Position numbers and translations under genes: made by a program. From the NCBI GenBank assembly GCA_020630975.1, contig JAHDID010000020.1, forward strand, positions 36,834 through 100,833: a DNA stretch of 64,000 nt. Direction: 5' to 3'. Source of the stretch: Verrucomicrobiota bacterium. GTDB lineage: Bacteria; Verrucomicrobiota; Verrucomicrobiia; Verrucomicrobiales; DEV007. How positions within the stretch are numbered: position 1 is the first letter of the stretch; each line of letters begins with the position of its first letter. This document shows positions 25,744-34,689 of this stretch, piece after piece. The notes under the pieces were generated by a model, which did no database searches, had not been told where the DNA came from, and saw only the letters and a program-made list of their open reading frames with translations.

Positions 25744-27567
25744 TTACTCAAAGGCTTGATCCATTGCTTGTTCGACTAATAGAGCGGCTAAATGCTGAGT
25801 ACTGTCGTCCAACACTTGGTTTGCCGATTTCAACTCTGCTACTGGAGGATTCTCTTGTTCGGTAAGCAGCCGCACACTCTGTGCAGCCTGCTCGATCTGC
25901 TGACGTTGCTCAGCGGGCAACTTATCACCGATCATCGCCAGAGCTGTGTCGACTGCGGGCAGCAGCTCTTCGCTCTTCATCCTCACCTCAGTGAGGATCC
26001 GCTGATTCATATCATCGAAGGCATGTTCGATAGATTCGCTGACCATTTGTTCGACTGCCTCATCGGTTACGTCCACAGCGGCATTTTCGATGGATAAGGT
26101 CAAGTCTATCCCTGTCTTAGTATCTCTGGCGAGGACAGTCAGTAGTCCATTCTCGTCGATCTCAAACTGTACACCGACCCTAGCGCCGCCTTTGGGGCTA
26201 GGCTCAAAAGGCACTGTGATGTCGCCCAGCAGCCAGTTGTCGGCAGCCATCTCCCTCTCGCCCTGTAGGATGCGCACGGCCATCGAGCTTTGGTTCGGCA
26301 CGGCATTGGTAAACATCTCGCCAGCTTTAGCAGGGATCGTGGTATTCCGCGGGATGATGACATTCATCAAGCCACCGATCGTCTCGATGCCTAGAGAGAG
26401 CGGCACCACATCTAGCAAGACCACTTGTCTGACTCGCCCACAAAGAATCCCTGCCTGTAGGCCCGCGCCTATCGCTATCGCTTCGTCGGGATGTTGGGTC
26501 ACATCCGGCTCGGTGCCAAACCACTCCTGTAACTTCTCGCGCACCAAGGGCATCTGCGTACTGCCACCTACCAGGATGAGGTGATCGATCTCCCCAGCGC
26601 CCTTGTGCTCAGCTTCGAGAAAGGCTTTCTGGCAGATGGTTCGTGTCTTTTCCAGCCATGGCAGAGCCAGTGACTCTAGTGTCGCCCGATCCAGAGAGGT
26701 ACTGTAGCTCTGACTGCCATCAAAAAACGGCAACTCGATACTGACCTGCTCTTCTGTGCTAAGATCTTCCTTGGCCCGGCGCGCAGCGATATCGATTTTG
26801 GCCTGTTGCTCGGCAGAAAGCGTTAGCTCAGAGAGGCCTAGCTCATTCTGCAACCACACCGCCACGGCTCGGTCGATGTCGTCGCCGCCCAGTCGAGTAT
26901 CACCAGCCGTAGCGATCACTTCGAAAATCCCCTCCCTCAGCTCCAGTATAGAAAGATCAAATGTCCCCCCACCGAGATCATACACCGCCACACGCTCATG
27001 ATCTGCCCCGCGGTCAAGTCCATAGGCCAGAGCAGCGGCTGTCGGCTCGTTGATGATCCGTTTCACTGACCAGCCGGCCAACTCTGCCGCCTGCCTAGTC
27101 GCCTCTCGCTGACGATGGTTAAAGTAAGCTGGCACGGTGATGACGACATACTCTAGAGGCTGCTCCATCGCCGCTTCAGCAGTCTGCTTCAGTCGTGCAA
27201 GGATCTCGGCGGAGATCTCTTCGGGCGACTTCGTTCCCGATTTGCCAATGCGCACGGCTATCTGATCCCCCTCCGCCTGCTCGATCGAGAATGGCAGCGT
27301 CTCGATCTCTTCTTGGCTGAGGGAGCTGTAGCTCCTACCGATTACCCGCTTTACCGAGCCGATCGTCTGCTCCGGTGCCACTACCCGATTTCTCAGTGCT
27401 GCGCTGCCTACCAGCACATCGCCACTATCCTGATAGCTGACCACCGATGGCAGGATCCGCCTACCGTCGCCATCGGCTAGGACTATGGGAAAGCCCGAAT
27501 CAACGACACTGACCAAGGAATGGGTGGTACCCAAGTCGATACCTACGACGAGATCTGTTTCTGCCAT
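25744..27567 (-). CDS. hscA: Hsp70-family chaperone, HscA-like
   Basis: A 607-aa Hsp70. The ATPase domain has [11 protein letters not shown] at residues about 10-20, the phosphate-2 motif [14 protein letters not shown] near 190, and [11 protein letters not shown] near 325. The substrate-binding domain (about 380-607) contains [25 protein letters not shown]. Length and pairing with the HPD-containing J-protein immediately upstream point to HscA, which helps transfer Fe-S clusters from a scaffold to acceptor proteins. The scaffold genes (iscU, iscS, fdx) are not in this window. The intervening gap contains paired repeat copy 3. Confidence 0.88.
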   Translation of the reverse strand: MAETDLVVGIDLGTTHSLVSVVDSGFPIVLADGDGRRILPSVVSYQDSGDVLVGSAALRNRVVAPEQTIGSVKRVIGRSYSSLSQEEIETLPFSIEQAEGDQIAVRIGKSGTKSPEEISAEILARLKQTAEAAMEQPLEYVVITVPAYFNHRQREATRQAAELAGWSVKRIINEPTAAALAYGLDRGADHERVAVYDLGGGTFDLSILELREGIFEVIATAGDTRLGGDDIDRAVAVWLQNELGLSELTLSAEQQAKIDIAARRAKEDLSTEEQVSIELPFFDGSQSYSTSLDRATLESLALPWLEKTRTICQKAFLEAEHKGAGEIDHLILVGGSTQMPLVREKLQEWFGTEPDVTQHPDEAIAIGAGLQAGILCGRVRQVVLLDVVPLSLGIETIGGLMNVIIPRNTTIPAKAGEMFTNAVPNQSSMAVRILQGEREMAADNWLLGDITVPFEPSPKGGARVGVQFEIDENGLLTVLARDTKTGIDLTLSIENAAVDVTDEAVEQMVSESIEHAFDDMNQRILTEVRMKSEELLPAVDTALAMIGDKLPAEQRQQIEQAAQSVRLLTEQENPPVAELKSANQVLDDSTQHLAALLVEQAMDQAFE

Positions 27568-27575
27568 GTGATTGA

Positions 27576-27612
27576 TTGTACCCTATTCAATAAAACTTGT
27601 ACCCTATTCAAT
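27576..27612. repeat. Paired 16-bp direct repeat, 21-bp period (copy 3)
   Basis: TTGTACCCTATTCAAT at 27576-27591 and 27597-27612. The second unit contains the hscB stop codon (TGA at 27608-27610 on the minus strand), and the pair fills most of the 40-bp gap before hscA. Confidence 0.9.
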
Positions 27613-28189
27613 CCAAGCCAATCAGAGATAACAGACGCTGCTGGCACTCCTTCTCCCACTTGGATAGAAACTTCAGCTCTCCGTATGCTCTGATGGCTGC
27701 TGAGTGACTACCAGATGCCTCCTCGGCTGCCGCCTCGATCTCTGGAAAGGTCGCCACCACGGTATCAGTAGCCGCACGCAGCTCACCCATCTGACCCTGC
27801 AGAGCTTGCTGAGCAGCTATCGCCGTAGCCGTGAGCAGCGACTTTTGCAGTGCTGTTTGAGCCTTGCGATGGGCTGCGATCGCGGCATCGGCATCAGCCA
27901 AGACTTTGCCTACGGCTGAGAAAAGATCCATCATACCAGACGAGATCGCCCCTCCGGCTTGGCTAGGATCTACCTCGCGTAGCCTCAGCCATTCTCCTAA
28001 GCGCCCGACTGGCGAGCTGAGTACATCGCGAGCCTCATTGATCTGCGCGATGTCGCAGCCAGGTTCTTTCCCCGCAGAGGGTATGGCATCTGGGTGCGCA
28101 TCTTTGCTACGGGCTCGCCAGCATGCCTCGATCTCCTCTAGATCGAGGCATAGGGTTGGAGGTAGACCTAGACTCTCGAAAAGGTTCAT
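27608..28189 (-). CDS. hscB: HscB-like J-domain co-chaperone
   Basis: A 193-aa protein. The J-domain is at the N-terminus, with CWRARSKDAHPDAIP, the HPD triad that stimulates Hsp70 ATPase, at about residues 32-37. The remaining helical part (about 85-193) corresponds to the HscB C-terminal scaffold-binding region, although it is Ala/Gln-rich and poorly conserved. It lies 40 bp upstream of hscA and 49 bp downstream of the IF-1-like gene, probably cotranscribed. Its stop codon falls in paired repeat copy 3. Confidence 0.82.
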   Translation of the reverse strand: MNLFESLGLPPTLCLDLEEIEACWRARSKDAHPDAIPSAGKEPGCDIAQINEARDVLSSPVGRLGEWLRLREVDPSQAGGAISSGMMDLFSAVGKVLADADAAIAAHRKAQTALQKSLLTATAIAAQQALQGQMGELRAATDTVVATFPEIEAAAEEASGSHSAAIRAYGELKFLSKWEKECQQRLLSLIGLD

Positions 28190-28238
28190 CCGCCTCTATA
28201 CACGAACTGCAGAATGAAAAGGCTGCACCCTCCTCAGA

Positions 28239-28616
28239 CTATCGCTTGGTGCCCTTTTTCTTGTTCGGGCCACCGCCACCCTGTTTACGGGTAGGAGTGA
28301 GGTTGGGTTTCGCACGCTTCTTCGGCTGACCAGGACGAGCCATGTTGCGAGGCGGACGCTTCGGTCCACGGAAACCACCACCCGGATTGCGAGGATCGAC
28401 TCGATAGACGATACGTGCTTTCTCGGTGTCATATGGCGACATCTCGATCTTCACTCGATCCCCTGCTACCAAGCGGATGAAGCGCTTGCGCATCTTCCCT
28501 GAGATGTGCGCTAGCACCAAGTGATCATTATCCAACTTCACCCGAAACATCGTTCCGGGTAGTACTTCGTGGATCGTTCCTTCGAGTTCGACTGATTTTC
28601 CGTCGTCTTTAGACAT
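28239..28616 (-). CDS. infA: Translation initiation factor IF-1 with a basic C-terminal extension
   Basis: A 125-aa protein. Residues 1-72 are IF-1: [53 protein letters not shown] and ARIVYR, an S1-like OB fold that sits in the ribosomal A site. Normal IF-1 is about 72 aa and ends here. The remaining ~53 residues are Gly, Arg, Lys and Pro rich ([20 protein letters not shown]) and probably RNA-binding or disordered. ATG 28616 is chosen because it begins MSKDD directly before the core. The frame is open upstream to 28643. It precedes the hscB/hscA pair. Confidence 0.9.
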   Translation of the reverse strand: MSKDDGKSVELEGTIHEVLPGTMFRVKLDNDHLVLAHISGKMRKRFIRLVAGDRVKIEMSPYDTEKARIVYRVDPRNPGGGFRGPKRPPRNMARPGQPKKRAKPNLTPTRKQGGGGPNKKKGTKR

Positions 28617-28777
28617 AATGTGTGATGGACCACAATGGACCAATAATCTGGTTTGAGAAATGATTATTAGGCGATCCTGACGAAAAAACTACGCCTTCTT
28701 TGAAAAAAAGTGATTGAAGGTCAATCAATCCGTGGGAAACTCCTGTCCGCTTTCGGCACTTCGCCGATGTCGGTTAC

Positions 28778-28849
28778 GCGCAGGTAGCTCAGCGGTAGAG
28801 CGACTGGTTTACACCCAGTTGGTCGGCGGTTCAATCCCGTCCCTGCGCA
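28778..28849 (+). tRNA. tRNA-Val (anticodon UAC)
   Basis: 72 bp with a full cloverleaf: acceptor GCGCAGG pairs with CCTGCGC (28842-28848), the D-loop contains AGCTCAGCGGTAGAGC, the anticodon arm ACTGG/CCAGT surrounds TTTACAC (anticodon TAC at 28810-28812), and the TpsiC arm is GGCGG-TTCAATC-CCGTC. The discriminator is A. No CCA is encoded. Confidence 0.95.
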
Positions 28850-28886
28850 CTCTTTCCTGCTAACCGATCTTAATAGCTCATAGCCC

Positions 28887-29918
28887 ATGGCTCACCGACC
28901 TTTCGTTTCTGTGGTCATGCCAGCCCGAGACAGCCAGTCTACCTTGCTCCAGTGCGTGGCAAGTTTACTCCAGCAGTACTACACGCCCATGGAGGTCGTC
29001 TTGGTCGACCACAGGTCCAGCGATGCCACTTGGCAGATCATGCAGGAGCTAGCTGTCAGCGATAGTCGCATCTCCATTCATCAATGCAGTGGCAGCTTCG
29101 TCGATGCCTGCAATATGGCATGGCAAAAGGCCTCTGGAGAGCTGATCGCCCGTATGGACTCGGATGATGTGGCCTATCCTACGAGAATATCCCAGCAAGT
29201 CTCTCTACTCGAATCCCAAGCTCACCTAGCTGGCTGCGCCACAGGAGTGAACATCATCAAACGCCTACCCAACGGCGATAGCGCTCCTCCCGATGCTGGC
29301 TATGCCGACTATCAGAGGTGGATCAATGCCACCGTCTCACCGGAACGGATCGCCGCCGAAAGATTCATCGACAGTCCGATCCCGAATCCTACCTGCATGC
29401 TTCGCCGTGAGGTCCTAGAAGATCTAGGCGGCTATCACGACCGTCGATGGGCCGAGGATTACGATTTCTGGCTGCGGCTACTCCAAGCAGGTTATGCCTT
29501 TGGCAAGGTCGATGAGATATTATTGGATTGGTACGATGGCGAGACACGTGCGACTCGGAGCTATCAGCGCTACAGTCTCGACAACTTCCAGCGGGCGAAA
29601 GCTCACTACATCGCCCAGATACCGTTAGTCAAAGAGCGCGGCATCGTGATCTGTGGTGCGGGACCTACTGGCAAACGAATCGGTAAATACCTACAAGCCG
29701 AAGGTGCCGAACTACACAGCTACATCGAAGTAAATCCCAAGCAAATCGGCAGTGTCGCAGCGGGTCGCCCTATCCAATCGATCGATGCGGTAGATGGCTG
29801 GCAAGACAATGCCGTGATGCTCTCGGCCGTCGGCCAGCCAGAAGCCCGATCGAAAATCCGAGAGCTACTGGCCGATACGAGCTACATCGAGGGGCACGAC
29901 TTTTTCTGCGTGGCCTAG
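28887..29918 (+). CDS. Family 2 glycosyltransferase with C-terminal nucleotide-binding-like domain
   Basis: A 343-aa protein. The first ~240 residues are a GT-A fold of GT2: FVSVVMPARDSQSTLLQCVASLLQQ at residues 5-29, LVDHRSSD near 38, a DSDD metal site (RMDSDDVAYPTRI) near 92-95, and WAEDYDFWLRLLQ near 190. The last ~90 residues contain GIVICGAGPTGKRIGKYLQ, which resembles a Rossmann or sugar-modifying module and is not standard for GT2. It is alone on the plus strand downstream of tRNA-Val and converges on the thioredoxin-like gene. It probably transfers a sugar to a surface polysaccharide. Confidence 0.85.
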   Translation: MAHRPFVSVVMPARDSQSTLLQCVASLLQQYYTPMEVVLVDHRSSDATWQIMQELAVSDSRISIHQCSGSFVDACNMAWQKASGELIARMDSDDVAYPTRISQQVSLLESQAHLAGCATGVNIIKRLPNGDSAPPDAGYADYQRWINATVSPERIAAERFIDSPIPNPTCMLRREVLEDLGGYHDRRWAEDYDFWLRLLQAGYAFGKVDEILLDWYDGETRATRSYQRYSLDNFQRAKAHYIAQIPLVKERGIVICGAGPTGKRIGKYLQAEGAELHSYIEVNPKQIGSVAAGRPIQSIDAVDGWQDNAVMLSAVGQPEARSKIRELLADTSYIEGHDFFCVA

Positions 29919-29931
29919 AGTTCGAAGAACC

Positions 29932-30447
29932 CTACTTCTGCAGAACTCCGGCGAGGATACCAGAAAACTCAGTCGCAGAGCGACCACCGACTGTGGTGCC
30001 TAGCTTCTCACCTGCGGGTGAAACATAAGAAATATGAGGTATACCTCGCACGCCATGCTCTTTGGCGATCGACTGATTTGCAGGCTTATCAGTATCGAGG
30101 TAAGCCCAGACAAACTTGTCGTGATACGGCGCTACCTCAGGAGATGGATAGACCGACTTTTTCATCATCTGACAAGGAGCACACCAGCTGGCAGAAAAAA
30201 TCGTAACGATAGGTTTCCCCGTCTGCTGAGACTCCGCCATCGCTGCGCCAAAGTCGCTGTGGAAAGTCAGCTCGCCTTTCTGTGATGCTGCGGCAGATGG
30301 AGCTGCAGCAGCGGACATACCAGTCTCCGGCGCGCTGGTAGTCGCACTAGCAGAAGTCTCCTCAGAGGAGGTGTCGGAACAGGATATCGCAGCCAGACTG
30401 AATGCTAAAGCGGCTGCGCCGAGGGATGATTTTTTGATAATAGACAT
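29932..30447 (-). CDS. Thioredoxin-fold lipoprotein
   Basis: A 171-aa protein. The lipobox LAAISC (Cys about residue 23) marks a lipoprotein signal. A Ser/Thr/Ala-rich linker is followed by a thioredoxin domain (about 60-171) with the redox motif WCAPC near residue 91-94 and the cis-proline segment RGIPHISYVSPAG near 135. It likely reduces or oxidises disulfides, or delivers reducing power, in the periplasm. Similar proteins are often paired with cytochrome or envelope maturation genes, but none is adjacent. Confidence 0.85.
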   Translation of the reverse strand: MSIIKKSSLGAAALAFSLAAISCSDTSSEETSASATTSAPETGMSAAAAPSAAASQKGELTFHSDFGAAMAESQQTGKPIVTIFSASWCAPCQMMKKSVYPSPEVAPYHDKFVWAYLDTDKPANQSIAKEHGVRGIPHISYVSPAGEKLGTTVGGRSATEFSGILAGVLQK

Positions 30448-30548
30448 AGATTCGAAGATAAGCTGAATAGTAGACTCACTATAGACGAGTCAGTCGCTAC
30501 GCAATGCGAAACCTTTCAGCTTTATCCCCGATAAATACAGAGCTGTGT

Positions 30549-31484
30549 CTACTCAGACTCGCTAGCAGCACCTCCAGTTTTTTCCATGACCCAGACCGCC
30601 ACCATGCCGACTAGCATCAAACCGATCGCAATGAAAGTCGTAGTCGACATGTCAGGGAAGTACCAGTCGTAACCAACTACCTCGACCTTGATGTCATCGC
30701 CTTTATCGAAAGTCTGCGTTTCCTCCTTCTTCCACGGCCAGATGATCAACAAAGACCCTGCCACAAAGCCTGTCAGCAGCGCGACTGCACTATCATGGTA
30801 GCGTTTGAAAACCCAAGAAAGTAAACGGCTAAGCAACACCAGGCCTAGCACAGCTCCAATGCCGACCGGGATCAGGATCTTTAGGGCCGACATATCGCCG
30901 CTGGAGAGTTTCACCACCGAATCGATCATGATCAGCGCGTAGTTGCCCATCAAGATCAGCACGAAAGATCCCGACAAGCCCGGGATGATCATGCTAGACA
31001 TGGCGACCACACCACAAAGCAGCAGGTATGGCAGGCTATCATTCTCCTGCGCTGGGGGCAGCAACGCCACGCCAGCGGCAATAAGCAAGCCAGCCAAAAG
31101 AGCCACGATAGGGCCCGCCCCCCACTTGTGCACCTGCTTGCCGACGAAATAGACGGAGGCTAGGATGAGACCAAAGAAAAACGCATAGACCAAAATCGGC
31201 TGATGCTCGAACAAATACTGCAACAGACGGGCCAGACTGACGATACTGAGTACCACCCCGATGCCGATCCAGAGTAGAAAGAAAAAATCAATGCGCTCGG
31301 CGAACTCCTTAAACTTGCCTTTGAAGAGCAGTTTGATCGCCTGCAGATCGCACGACTTCACCGCATGGATCAGACGCTCGTAAATGCCTGTGATAAAGGC
31401 AACTGTGCCCCCGGACACCCCGGGGATCACGTTGGCGGCGCCCATAGCAGCGCCTTTCAGTAGCAAAGGGATTATCTCTCTCAT
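30549..31484 (-). CDS. DUF368 integral membrane protein
   Basis: A 311-aa protein with about nine membrane helices. The N-terminus, LLLKGAAMGAANVIPGVSGGTVAFITGIYERLI, is the DUF368 hallmark, repeated in the second half as SMIIPGLSGSFVLILMGNY near residue 165. Recent work links DUF368 proteins, with DedA proteins, to recycling of the lipid carrier undecaprenyl phosphate across the membrane; that assignment is from the literature, not visible here. ATG 31484 is preferred over the in-frame 31508 because it starts just before the first helix. Confidence 0.9.
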   Translation of the reverse strand: MREIIPLLLKGAAMGAANVIPGVSGGTVAFITGIYERLIHAVKSCDLQAIKLLFKGKFKEFAERIDFFFLLWIGIGVVLSIVSLARLLQYLFEHQPILVYAFFFGLILASVYFVGKQVHKWGAGPIVALLAGLLIAAGVALLPPAQENDSLPYLLLCGVVAMSSMIIPGLSGSFVLILMGNYALIMIDSVVKLSSGDMSALKILIPVGIGAVLGLVLLSRLLSWVFKRYHDSAVALLTGFVAGSLLIIWPWKKEETQTFDKGDDIKVEVVGYDWYFPDMSTTTFIAIGLMLVGMVAVWVMEKTGGAASESE

Positions 31485-31540
31485 CGTAATAGTGATTATA
31501 AAGATCACATTAATTTCACGATGAGCAAACCTTACTCACG

Positions 31541-33064
31541 TTATTTTTGGGTCGTCACCTGCCAGTCATCCGTCCGAAATGGGTCGGCAGGCAGACCCTC
31601 CCAGTTGGTCAGGTTGGCCACAGGATTTGTCGCCCACGCATAGCGCACAGCCACGGGAGTGGCGACCGCATCGGACCACACGCGCACCTGATTGGCTCCG
31701 TGGATCTGACCCTGCGCCCAGTGCCACACCTTGTCCTCGCCAGCGACGGCGAAGCCGACTACATCTCTACGGTCGAAAGCATAGAGCCCTCGTTTGCCGA
31801 CATTTTTAAAAGTCAGTGTAGCGACCTTGCCCTCGACTGCCATGGAGTCGTATGTCGGGCTTTGGTAAACCAGATCGTAATTATAGTCGCGAGCCAGTGC
31901 GATGCGAGCTAGCCGCTTACCGACATCCTCTTTATTCCGCGGGTGAATATCGCGCCCCTCACCGATATCTACGATCACCGCCTGACCGGTGTTGGGCAGT
32001 TTCAGACTGTGGCTTTGTGCCTCACGGAGCTCTGCCCAATTACTATCACCAGGGGTGTCTACCTCGGCTTGGAAATCAGCTAGCTGCACCCAGTAAAAAG
32101 GAAAGTCGCCCTGGCCCCACTCTTCGCGCCAGTGGCTGATCATCATGGGGAAGAGTTTGCGGTAATTCCACGCGCGAGCGGCATTGGTCTCGCCTTGGTA
32201 CCAGATCGTGCCACGGATACCGTAGCCGATGATCGGGTGCAGGACTCCCGCATAGAGGTTGCCTGGGCGATGCTGGCCCTTCATCGCATCGCGTGGCTGC
32301 CTAGGGGCTCTCTTGCCTTCTGCCTTGGCCTTTGCGGTTTGCTCCTTCCAGCGCTTCATCTGAGCGTCGAAATCCCAGCTCTCTTCTTTCTTCGCCCACT
32401 CTGCGATATAGTCGGTGTAGTCGGGATCTGCCTCGAGCACGTCGCGACGCACCCAAGCCTCGGCTGCCGAGCCACCCCAGGCATTGTCGATCAGACCAAT
32501 GGGGACATCCAGCGTCTGGTGGAGCTGCTTGCCAAAGGCATAACCCACCGCAGAAAAATTCACCACGGTCTCAGGTGTGCACGCCTCCCATTGACCTACG
32601 AAATCATCCTGAATCTCCTGAGTGCCGACCTGTGGCACTGAGATAAACCGGATCTGCGGGTATTTAGCGGTGAGAGCCTCCAGATCGGGATCGTAGCTCT
32701 GTGCCACCGACCACTGCATATTCGACTGACCAGAGCATACCCAAACCTCGCCGACGAGGATATCGGAAAACTTCAGGCTCTGGCTGCCGGCTGTCACCGT
32801 CATCTCCAAACCTTCGGCATTAGTCGGTATCGCTGCCAGCACTGCCTCCCAGCGGCCTTTCTCGCCCGGTTTGGCGGATACACTCTGCCCTGCGATAGCC
32901 ACAGTCACCTCGCTCTCGCCTGGCGCCCAGCCCCAGACCCGATTCTCCTGATCGCGCTGTAGCACCATGTGATCGCCAAAGAGAGAGGGCATGCGCAGCT
33001 CCGCCTGAGCGAGAGTGCCGAGAGCCGTACAGAGTAAAGTCCCAACTAGGAAAATTCGATTCAT
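31541..33064 (-). CDS. Sialate O-acetylesterase (SASA domain), secreted
   Basis: A 507-aa protein that removes acetyl groups from sialic acids or related sugars on host or plant glycans. A signal peptide (residues 1-21) is followed by an N-terminal beta domain (RDQENRVWGWAPGESEVTVAI), then an SGNH-hydrolase core: CSGQSNMQWSV near residue 112 (nucleophile Ser), WGGSAAEAWV near 205, WYQGETNA near 275, and DIGEGRDIHPRNKEDVG near 377 (Asp and His). A beta domain closes the protein. It is monocistronic on the minus strand and divergent from the Ni-SOD gene. Confidence 0.92.
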   Translation of the reverse strand: MNRIFLVGTLLCTALGTLAQAELRMPSLFGDHMVLQRDQENRVWGWAPGESEVTVAIAGQSVSAKPGEKGRWEAVLAAIPTNAEGLEMTVTAGSQSLKFSDILVGEVWVCSGQSNMQWSVAQSYDPDLEALTAKYPQIRFISVPQVGTQEIQDDFVGQWEACTPETVVNFSAVGYAFGKQLHQTLDVPIGLIDNAWGGSAAEAWVRRDVLEADPDYTDYIAEWAKKEESWDFDAQMKRWKEQTAKAKAEGKRAPRQPRDAMKGQHRPGNLYAGVLHPIIGYGIRGTIWYQGETNAARAWNYRKLFPMMISHWREEWGQGDFPFYWVQLADFQAEVDTPGDSNWAELREAQSHSLKLPNTGQAVIVDIGEGRDIHPRNKEDVGKRLARIALARDYNYDLVYQSPTYDSMAVEGKVATLTFKNVGKRGLYAFDRRDVVGFAVAGEDKVWHWAQGQIHGANQVRVWSDAVATPVAVRYAWATNPVANLTNWEGLPADPFRTDDWQVTTQK

Positions 33065-33170
33065 CCGGCTACTCTAGAGGCGGCAATCGGCGCTGCCTAG
33101 TCAGAGCTAATCCCGCTTTGCGCCAGCTCGACAACGCTAACGTATTCTGATATTCGTATCCTATCACATT

Positions 33171-33626
33171 ATGAAAAAGCAATCCATACTCACTCTCACG
33201 CTCCTAGCCGCTTTCGCCCTCGTAGCTCTGCCTGACGTCGGCCACTCACACTGTCAGGTGCCTTGCGGTATTTACGATGATCATGCCCGCGTGCACGCGA
33301 TGCTCGAAGATGCCGAGACCGTGGTGAAAGCCAGCAAGCAAATGACCGAGCTCGCCGGCAAGACCAGCGCCCAGGACGCCAACCAGATGGTACGCTGGGT
33401 GATGAACAAGGAGTCTCACGCACAGAACGTGATCGAGACCATCGCGCACTACTTCCTGACACAGCGTGTGAAGCCCAGTCAGGAAGACTACGCCGAGCGC
33501 TTGCAAAAGCACCACGCCATCATCGTAGCAGCTATGAAGGCGAAGCAGAACGCCGATACTGAATCTGCAGAGGCTCTGGTCGAGGCGATCAAGGGGATAG
33601 CGGCCTACTATCCCAAAGCCAATTAG
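33171..33626 (+). CDS. sodN: Exported nickel superoxide dismutase
   Basis: A 151-aa protein. Residues 27-36 read HCQVPCGIYD, the Ni-hook of Ni-SOD (His1, Cys2 and Cys6 ligands of the mature enzyme, here His27, Cys28 and Cys32). The mature 125 residues fit the usual length of about 117 aa, with the four-helix bundle helices visible (VKASKQMTELAG, MNKESHAQNVIETIAHYFLTQ). What differs is the leader: 26 residues with a Lys-rich start, a hydrophobic core and GHS at the cleavage point, giving a Sec signal peptide whose cleavage would expose His1 directly. Usually a short propeptide is removed by SodX; no sodX is near. The enzyme would destroy superoxide outside the cytoplasm. Confidence 0.9.
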   Translation: MKKQSILTLTLLAAFALVALPDVGHSHCQVPCGIYDDHARVHAMLEDAETVVKASKQMTELAGKTSAQDANQMVRWVMNKESHAQNVIETIAHYFLTQRVKPSQEDYAERLQKHHAIIVAAMKAKQNADTESAEALVEAIKGIAAYYPKAN

Positions 33627-33649
33627 AAGTCGCTATTTAGCATCTTGGG

Positions 33650-33683
33650 AACGCGCCCGGCTCAACGCTCGGCGCGTTTTTTT
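33650..33683 (+). terminator. Rho-independent terminator of sodN
   Basis: ACGCGCC (33651-33657) pairs with GGCGCGT (33671-33677) around a 13-nt loop and is followed by a run of seven T residues. Confidence 0.85.
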
Positions 33684-33695
33684 GTGGCTATCAGC

Positions 33696-34592
33696 CTACC
33701 GCTGAGCTCTTCGTGCAAAGATTTCTGCCAGCTGCTCTGCTGTCAAAGTGCTCTCCAGGACGGTACGCAGCCGCAGCAAATAGGTGTCCATGTGCTGATC
33801 GCCAGTTCGAAAATTTTTCAGTCCAAAAGGGTCCGAAAATCCCGCCCCCCCGCTTACCTCGCCGAGAGGTCGATCGAGCCAAGGTCTCGGCCTCATTAAG
33901 GCCTTAGCTGGACGAGGGCTACTACTGGGCTCTGGCTCAGGTAATGAGCCTGGAGTTTCATAAATATCCATATCACCCAGTGTAGTCTGAGTGAATTCAT
34001 CTTCCTCACCCTCCCCTTTATCGACATTTTTTCCTACAGGTATACTAACTGCCTCTACATCGTCACGATTTCTCAGCCCAAGATTCTTGGGGGGACTAAG
34101 TAGGTTCGATTCACCGTCAGGTGACTTTATCGGCTCTTCTACCTCTGCTTCTCCGGGCAAAATAGGAATCGTCTTTTCGAAAAATAGATCATCCCCTCCA
34201 TGGCTCGGCTTGTATGCAGCTCCGGATGGCAGCAATGTATCACCACCGAGAATGGCAGATCCATTCGAAACCACAGTCAAGTCACGCCCCGTGATCCGAA
34301 ACGCTTTTCCCGGCTGGAGCTTTCGCCGCCCCTCTAAAACGACTACGGTATTCGGGACAATGATCAATCCTCCATTGCCATCGGGCATAGAGGTCACATC
34401 CCCATTTAGAATTTCTTTGCCCGCTCGAAAAATCCTCACGCTCCCATCGAGCGACTCCCGTCGGGATTCACTATCTTCCGAGTTTGTCACACCCTGAGAC
34501 CAAACAGAGCTACTCAATGACACAATAACCCACAGAGATAGCAGCCCTGCTACTACCGAGCGATCTCCGGTGAATTTGCTTAGTGAGAACAT
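33696..34592 (-). CDS. Secreted modular protein, paralogue C of the unrecognised family
   Basis: A 298-aa protein with a signal peptide (residues about 1-33 from ATG 34592; the frame is open to 34616). One module (about 45-130) matches those of the genes at 4046 and 41675: SLDGSVRIFRAGKEILNGDV, GNGGLIIVPNTVVVLEG, and DLTVVSNGSAILGGDTLLPSG. An acidic linker follows. The C-terminus repeats the family motif DPFGLKNFRTGD.H...YLLRL, then LTAEQLAEIFARR. It has one module where A has four and B two, so module number is variable. Its role is unknown; it converges on sodN. Confidence 0.75.
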   Translation of the reverse strand: MFSLSKFTGDRSVVAGLLSLWVIVSLSSSVWSQGVTNSEDSESRRESLDGSVRIFRAGKEILNGDVTSMPDGNGGLIIVPNTVVVLEGRRKLQPGKAFRITGRDLTVVSNGSAILGGDTLLPSGAAYKPSHGGDDLFFEKTIPILPGEAEVEEPIKSPDGESNLLSPPKNLGLRNRDDVEAVSIPVGKNVDKGEGEEDEFTQTTLGDMDIYETPGSLPEPEPSSSPRPAKALMRPRPWLDRPLGEVSGGAGFSDPFGLKNFRTGDQHMDTYLLRLRTVLESTLTAEQLAEIFARRAQR

Positions 34593-34689
34593 GTGTAGAA
34601 ACGGGGGGCTCCACACCTTAATCTCACCCTTTTATAATTTCAATAAAATTCAATTCAGCCAAATTTTATGAAAATTACCAAACAACACC

